Shown: positions 60,567-64,000 of the stretch, piece by piece
Layout of the letters: every line of letters starts with the position of its first letter
Position numbering within the stretch: position 1 is the first letter of the stretch
Source: Kluyvera ascorbata_C
Lineage (GTDB): Bacteria > Pseudomonadota > Gammaproteobacteria > Enterobacterales > Enterobacteriaceae
Assembly (NCBI RefSeq): GCF_044197065.1
Contig: NZ_JBIQOI010000005.1
Location: 1-64,000 of the forward strand
DNA length: 64,000 nucleotides
Reading direction: 5' to 3'
Position numbers and translations under genes: made by a program
The notes under the pieces: generated by a model
What the model saw: the letters and a program-made list of their open reading frames with translations, nothing else
What the model was told of the DNA's origin: nothing
The model's database searches: none

Positions 60567-61328
60567 ATGATTTTGGATTCATTCTCTCTGCAGGGCAAAG
60601 TTGCCGTGGTTACTGGTTGCGATACCGGTCTGGGTCAAGGTATGGCGTTAGGTCTGGCGGAAGCGGGCTGCGATATCGTCGGTATCAACATCGTTGAGCC
60701 AACCGAAACCATCGAACGCGTTACCGCACTGGGCCGCCGCTTCCTGAGCCTGACCGCTGACCTGCGTAAAATCGATGGCATCCCAGAACTGCTGGAGCGT
60801 GCGGTGGCGGAATTCGGCCATATCGATATCCTGGTGAACAACGCGGGCCTGATTCGTCGTGAAGACGCTATCGACTTCAGCGAAAAAGACTGGGATGACG
60901 TGATGAACCTGAACATCAAGAGCGTGTTCTTCATGTCTCAGGCTGCGGCTAAGCACTTCATCGCACAGGGTAACGGCGGCAAAATCATCAACATCGCGTC
61001 CATGCTCTCCTTCCAGGGCGGTATCCGCGTACCGTCTTACACCGCGTCCAAAAGCGGCGTCATGGGCGTTACCCGCCTGATGGCGAACGAGTGGGCGAAA
61101 CACGGTATCAACGTGAACGCGATTGCACCGGGCTACATGGCGACCAACAACACCCAGCAGCTGCGTGCTGACGAAGAGCGTAGCGCAGCTATCCTCGACC
61201 GTATCCCGGCGGGTCGTTGGGGTCTGCCAAGCGACCTGATGGGGCCAATCGTCTTCCTGGCTTCCCCGGCATCCGACTATATCAACGGCTATACCGTTGC
61301 GGTTGATGGCGGCTGGCTGGCGCGCTAA
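60567..61328 (+). CDS. kduD: 2-deoxy-D-gluconate 3-dehydrogenase
   Basis: KduD reduces 2,5-diketo-3-deoxygluconate to 2-keto-3-deoxygluconate with NADH, joining pectin breakdown to the Entner-Doudoroff pathway. The 253 residues equal E. coli KduD. It is an SDR with TGCDTGLGQG at 16-25, NNAG at 91-94 and the catalytic Ser145, Tyr158 and Lys162. It follows kduI and is closed by a strong terminator. Confidence 0.97.
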   Translation: MILDSFSLQGKVAVVTGCDTGLGQGMALGLAEAGCDIVGINIVEPTETIERVTALGRRFLSLTADLRKIDGIPELLERAVAEFGHIDILVNNAGLIRREDAIDFSEKDWDDVMNLNIKSVFFMSQAAAKHFIAQGNGGKIINIASMLSFQGGIRVPSYTASKSGVMGVTRLMANEWAKHGINVNAIAPGYMATNNTQQLRADEERSAAILDRIPAGRWGLPSDLMGPIVFLASPASDYINGYTVAVDGGWLAR

Positions 61329-61344
61329 GTTCGCGTTGAGATGA

Positions 61345-61374
61345 TAAAAAAACCTGCTTCGGCAGGTTTTTTTA
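61345..61374 (+). terminator. kduD rho-independent terminator
   Basis: AAAAAAACCTGC-TTCG-GCAGGTTTTTTT, 16 bases after the stop. Confidence 0.92.
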
Positions 61375-61375
61375 T

Positions 61376-61512
61376 GTCTGTAGGATTCCCGACGTCGCTT
61401 CGCTCGGACGGGCTACGCCAATGCCATCTATAGACTCAAATGTAGGCCGGATAAGCGCAGCGCCATCCGGCGGTCGGGTTGCCTGATGGCACTGCGCTTA
61501 TCAGGCCTACAC
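61376..61512. repeat. cluster of REP-like palindromes
   Basis: GTCGCTTCGCTCGGAC at 61394-61409, then GTAGGCCGGATAAGCGCAGCGCCATCCGGC at 61442-61471, then GCCTGATGGCACTGCGCTTATCAGGCCTAC at 61481-61510. Confidence 0.85.
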
Positions 61513-61574
61513 ATCCCGCATCCTCGCCCGACCGAATGCCGCAGCGCCGGGGTCATTAATCATCCATATCCATA

Positions 61575-61720
61575 TATTCATATAGTCCATGCTATTCATC
61601 CCATCATGAAATAGTAACGCATGTGTAATAGGGTTTTTTGCCGATGTGTAACAGGATTTCCTTCCATGCGAAAGTCGAATGTCCATCACAAAACGGACCT
61701 GTGCAGCAATATAGTCCATA
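61575..61720 (+). promoter_or_regulatory. araE promoter region with AraC-like half-sites
   Basis: CAGCAATATAGTCCATA at 61704-61720 matches the AraC half-site TAGC-N7-TCCATA at 9 of 10 fixed positions. A second, weaker copy, TATTCATATAGTCCATG, is at 61575-61591; both share ATATAGTCCAT. AraC and arabinose activate araE in E. coli. The gap from 61513 to 61802 holds no gene. Confidence 0.65.
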
Positions 61721-61802
61721 TTAATAACGTTTCTCGCCTGACGTCCTGACGTGGCTATCTCGTATTTTCATCTCATGTTTTATTTTGTCAGGCAGGAAAA
61801 AA

Positions 61803-63239
61803 ATGACTTCAATCAGTAACGATTCAACGCTAGTACCGGGCGCGCAACGCGATACCCGACGTATGAATATGTTTGTTTCCTTTGCTGCTGCGGTGGCGGG
61901 TCTGCTTTTTGGTCTGGATATCGGGGTCATTGCCGGGGCGCTGCCCTTTATCACCGATCACTTTGTGTTAACCAACCGCCTGCAGGAGTGGGTGGTGAGC
62001 AGCATGATGCTGGGCGCGGCGATTGGCGCGCTGTTTAACGGCTGGCTGTCGTTCCGCCTGGGGCGCAAATACAGCCTGATGGTTGGCGCCGTGCTGTTTG
62101 TGGCGGGTTCTCTTGGCTCCGGGTTTGCCGTCAACGTTGAAATGCTGCTGGTCGCCAGGGTTATCCTCGGCGTGGCCGTGGGCATCGCCTCGTATACTGC
62201 ACCGCTGTATCTGTCTGAAATGGCTAGCGAAAATGTGCGTGGCAAAATGATCAGTATGTACCAGTTGATGGTCACGCTGGGCATCGTGATGGCGTTTCTC
62301 TCCGACACCGCGTTTAGCTACAGCGGCAACTGGCGTGCGATGCTCGCCGTGCTGGCGCTGCCTGCCGTGATTCTGATTGTGCTGGTGGTATTCCTGCCGA
62401 ACAGCCCGCGCTGGCTGGCGGAAAAAGGCCGTCATATTGAAGCGGAAGAGGTGCTGCGCATGCTGCGTGACACCTCTGAAAAAGCGCGCGACGAGCTGAA
62501 TGAAATTCGCGAAAGCCTCAAGCTGAAGCAGGGCGGCTGGGCGCTGTTCAAGGTGAACCGCAACGTACGCCGCGCGGTGTTCCTCGGCATGCTGTTACAG
62601 GCGATGCAGCAGTTTACCGGCATGAACATCATCATGTACTACGCGCCGCGCATCTTTAAAATGGCGGGCTTCACCACCACCGAGCAGCAGATGATTGCGA
62701 CCCTGGTGGTCGGCTTAACCTTTATGTTCGCCACCTTTATTGCGGTGTTTACCGTCGATAAAGCCGGACGTAAACCGGCGCTGAAAATTGGTTTTACGGT
62801 GATGGCTATCGGCACGCTGGTGCTGGGCTACTGCCTGATGCAGTTTGATAACGGCACCGCGACCAGCGGGCTCTCCTGGCTTTCCGTCGGCATGACCATG
62901 ATGTGCATTGCGGGCTATGCGATGAGCGCCGCGCCGGTAGTGTGGATCCTGTGCTCTGAAATTCAGCCGCTGAAATGCCGCGACTTCGGTATCACCTGTT
63001 CGACCACCACCAACTGGGTGTCGAACATGATTATCGGTGCGACCTTCCTGACGCTGCTGGATTCCATCGGCGCGGCGGGGACGTTCTGGCTGTATACCGT
63101 GCTGAACGTGGCCTTTATCGGCGTGACTTTCTGGCTGATCCCGGAAACCAAAGGGGTTACGCTGGAGCATATTGAACGTAAGCTGATGAAAGGCGAGAAA
63201 TTGCGGGATATCGGCGTCTAATCAGGAACCCGGCGGCGC
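61803..63239 (+). CDS. araE: arabinose:proton symporter (placeholder end corrected in evidence: stop at 63221)
   Basis: AraE brings L-arabinose into the cell with a proton; it is a 12-segment major facilitator protein. The 472 residues equal E. coli AraE, running from ATG 61803 to the TAA ending at 63221; the 18 bases given beyond that are non-coding. Sugar-porter motifs are GRKYSLM and PNSPRWLAEKGR, with PETKGVTLEHIERKL at the C-terminus. A mild ribosome site (GGCAGGAAAAAA) precedes the ATG; an in-frame ATG 6 codons earlier is less likely. AraC-like sites lie upstream. Confidence 0.9.
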
Positions 63240-63299
63240 TGCGCTTGGCCGGGCTACAGAATTAAAACGTAGCCCGGCCAAGCGCAGCGCCGCCGGGAA
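63226..63299. repeat. long palindromic REP-like element
   Basis: CCCGGCGGCGCTGCGCTTGGCCGGGCTAC and GTAGCCCGGCCAAGCGCAGCGCCGCCGGG form a nearly perfect inverted repeat with a short AT-rich centre, between converging araE and the second ogl. Confidence 0.88.
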
Positions 63300-63308
63300 A
63301 GCTCAGTT

Positions 63309-64000
63309 CTACACCTTCGCTAAATACAATGCCGGCATTCCCTCAGCGTCCGAGGTATACAGCACCCACTCGCCGTCCGGTGAAAATGACGGATGCGGAT
63401 GCGTCACCTGACGGTCACCGTCCAGCACCTTCCAACTGCTGTTGTGCTGGCAAATCGCTTTTTTCTCACCCGTTTTTAAATCAAACACCCAAATAAACGG
63501 ATCGTTCAGGCTGATATCGCCGGTATTATGCGGCGCGCCATCGCCGACTACCTTTGAGCCGTCGTGGTTGCTCATCAGGTGAGAGCAGGGCGGGATCGCC
63601 ATCAACTGGCGGTTTTCCAGCGTTGTCGGGTTGGCGCTGTAGAGATAACGGTGCGGGCTGTTCTCCTGATGCGCCACGTAGTAAAGCGCGGAGCCGTCCG
63701 GCACCCAGAATTCGTGGGTAAAGCTTTCGCCTTTTTGGTGCTGGCGTACACAGCGCATGTCGCTACCATCTTCATTAATCAGCCACATACGCGCATCGAT
63801 AGCGTCACGCGGGCCCTCGTGGCAAAACGCCACCGTCTTATCGTCAAACGGGCGGTAGATAGGGTGCCCAAGCCAGCGTTTTTCTTGCAGAATGGTTCGC
63901 TGTTCCCCGGTTCTCAGGTCGATGTTAATCAGGCGGCATTCCGGGTTGGTAAAGTAGTAGGCGCGGAATTTCGACCAGTCGGTTAGCGGCTGCCAGTCGC
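63309..64000 (-). CDS. oligogalacturonide lyase (PL22), copy 2, partial at its 5' end
   Basis: The C-terminal 230 residues of a second PL22 oligogalacturonide lyase; the gene runs off the right edge of the window. It keeps the blocks WLGHPIYRPFDDKTVAFCHEGP, FTHEFWVPDGSALYYV, CSHLMSNHDGSKVVGDG and QVTHPHPSFSPDGEW. It aligns with copy 1 (58017) along its whole visible length but differs at many positions, so it is an old duplication or a separate acquisition. The metal-site histidines are present. It is separated from copy 1 by kduI-kduD-araE. Confidence 0.9.
   Translation of the reverse strand, partial: DWQPLTDWSKFRAYYFTNPECRLINIDLRTGEQRTILQEKRWLGHPIYRPFDDKTVAFCHEGPRDAIDARMWLINEDGSDMRCVRQHQKGESFTHEFWVPDGSALYYVAHQENSPHRYLYSANPTTLENRQLMAIPPCSHLMSNHDGSKVVGDGAPHNTGDISLNDPFIWVFDLKTGEKKAICQHNSSWKVLDGDRQVTHPHPSFSPDGEWVLYTSDAEGMPALYLAKV

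Noticed and set aside
63222..63239. Coding sequence of araE beyond 63221
   Set aside because: The araE stop codon ends at 63221. The feature entry's end of 63239 overruns it by 18 non-coding bases, and 63221 should be used.
1..64000. CRISPR array, prophage or IS element
   Set aside because: I saw no regularly spaced 24-40 bp repeats, no transposase and no phage structural genes. The only recombinase is housekeeping XerD.

Overview
The window is chromosomal DNA from a member of the Enterobacteriaceae. Gene order follows the E. coli K-12 map from tktA to araE (about 66 down to 64 min), read in reverse, and most proteins look close to their E. coli counterparts in length and key residues. It is not E. 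coli itself: several blocks that E. coli carries here are missing, and others are present (fluoride riboswitch with CLC antiporter, AroY-like decarboxylase operon, two KdgM porins, two oligogalacturonide lyases). I cannot name the species from sequence alone. All assignments come from recognising motifs, lengths and gene order by eye; no database search was run.

Positions 1-34400 are conserved backbone: the end of tktA; the glycolytic run epd-pgk-fbaA; mscS; the arginine exporter argO with its regulator argP nearby; yggE; rpiA; serA; fau with 6S RNA and zapA; ygfB-pepP-ubiH-ubiI; the glycine cleavage operon gcvT-gcvH-gcvP; ygfF; bglA with an RpiR-type regulator; yqfB; trhA; ygfZ; sdhE-cptA; fldB; xerD-dsbC-recJ-prfB-lysS; and idi. 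prfB carries the classic programmed +1 frameshift.

Positions 34400-39300 hold an accessory operon of a YqgA-like membrane protein, a UbiX-type flavin prenyltransferase and an AroY/LpdC-type hydroxybenzoate decarboxylase, with a divergent LysR gene. It sits where E. coli has its xdh/ssn purine catabolism block. Then come actS (ygeR) and the tRNA-Gly(CCC) gene glyU.

Positions 39300-52500 are the most variable part. E. coli strains often carry the ETT2 secretion island between glyU and yqeG; nothing of it is seen here. Instead there is a one-gene mini-island with a PD-(D/E)XK-like protein, bounded by a degenerate copy of the tRNA 3' end; a DUF4406 gene; a wrecked SDR gene; a KdgM porin; yjdI-yjdJ; a LysE-type exporter with an Lrp-type regulator; a fluoride riboswitch with a CLC-F antiporter; a flavin monooxygenase with an SsuABC-like ABC importer; and mqo.

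Positions 52500-64000 return to the E. coli order (yqeG, yqeF, kduI, kduD, araE), with insertions: a PACE efflux gene with a divergent LysR, a second KdgM porin, and two ogl genes around kduI-kduD-araE. Together the porins, Ogl, KduI and KduD take short pectin fragments across the outer membrane, cleave them, and convert 5-keto-4-deoxyuronate to 2-keto-3-deoxygluconate. Shared CRP-like and KdgR-like sites support common control. REP-type palindromes lie in many of the intergenic gaps.
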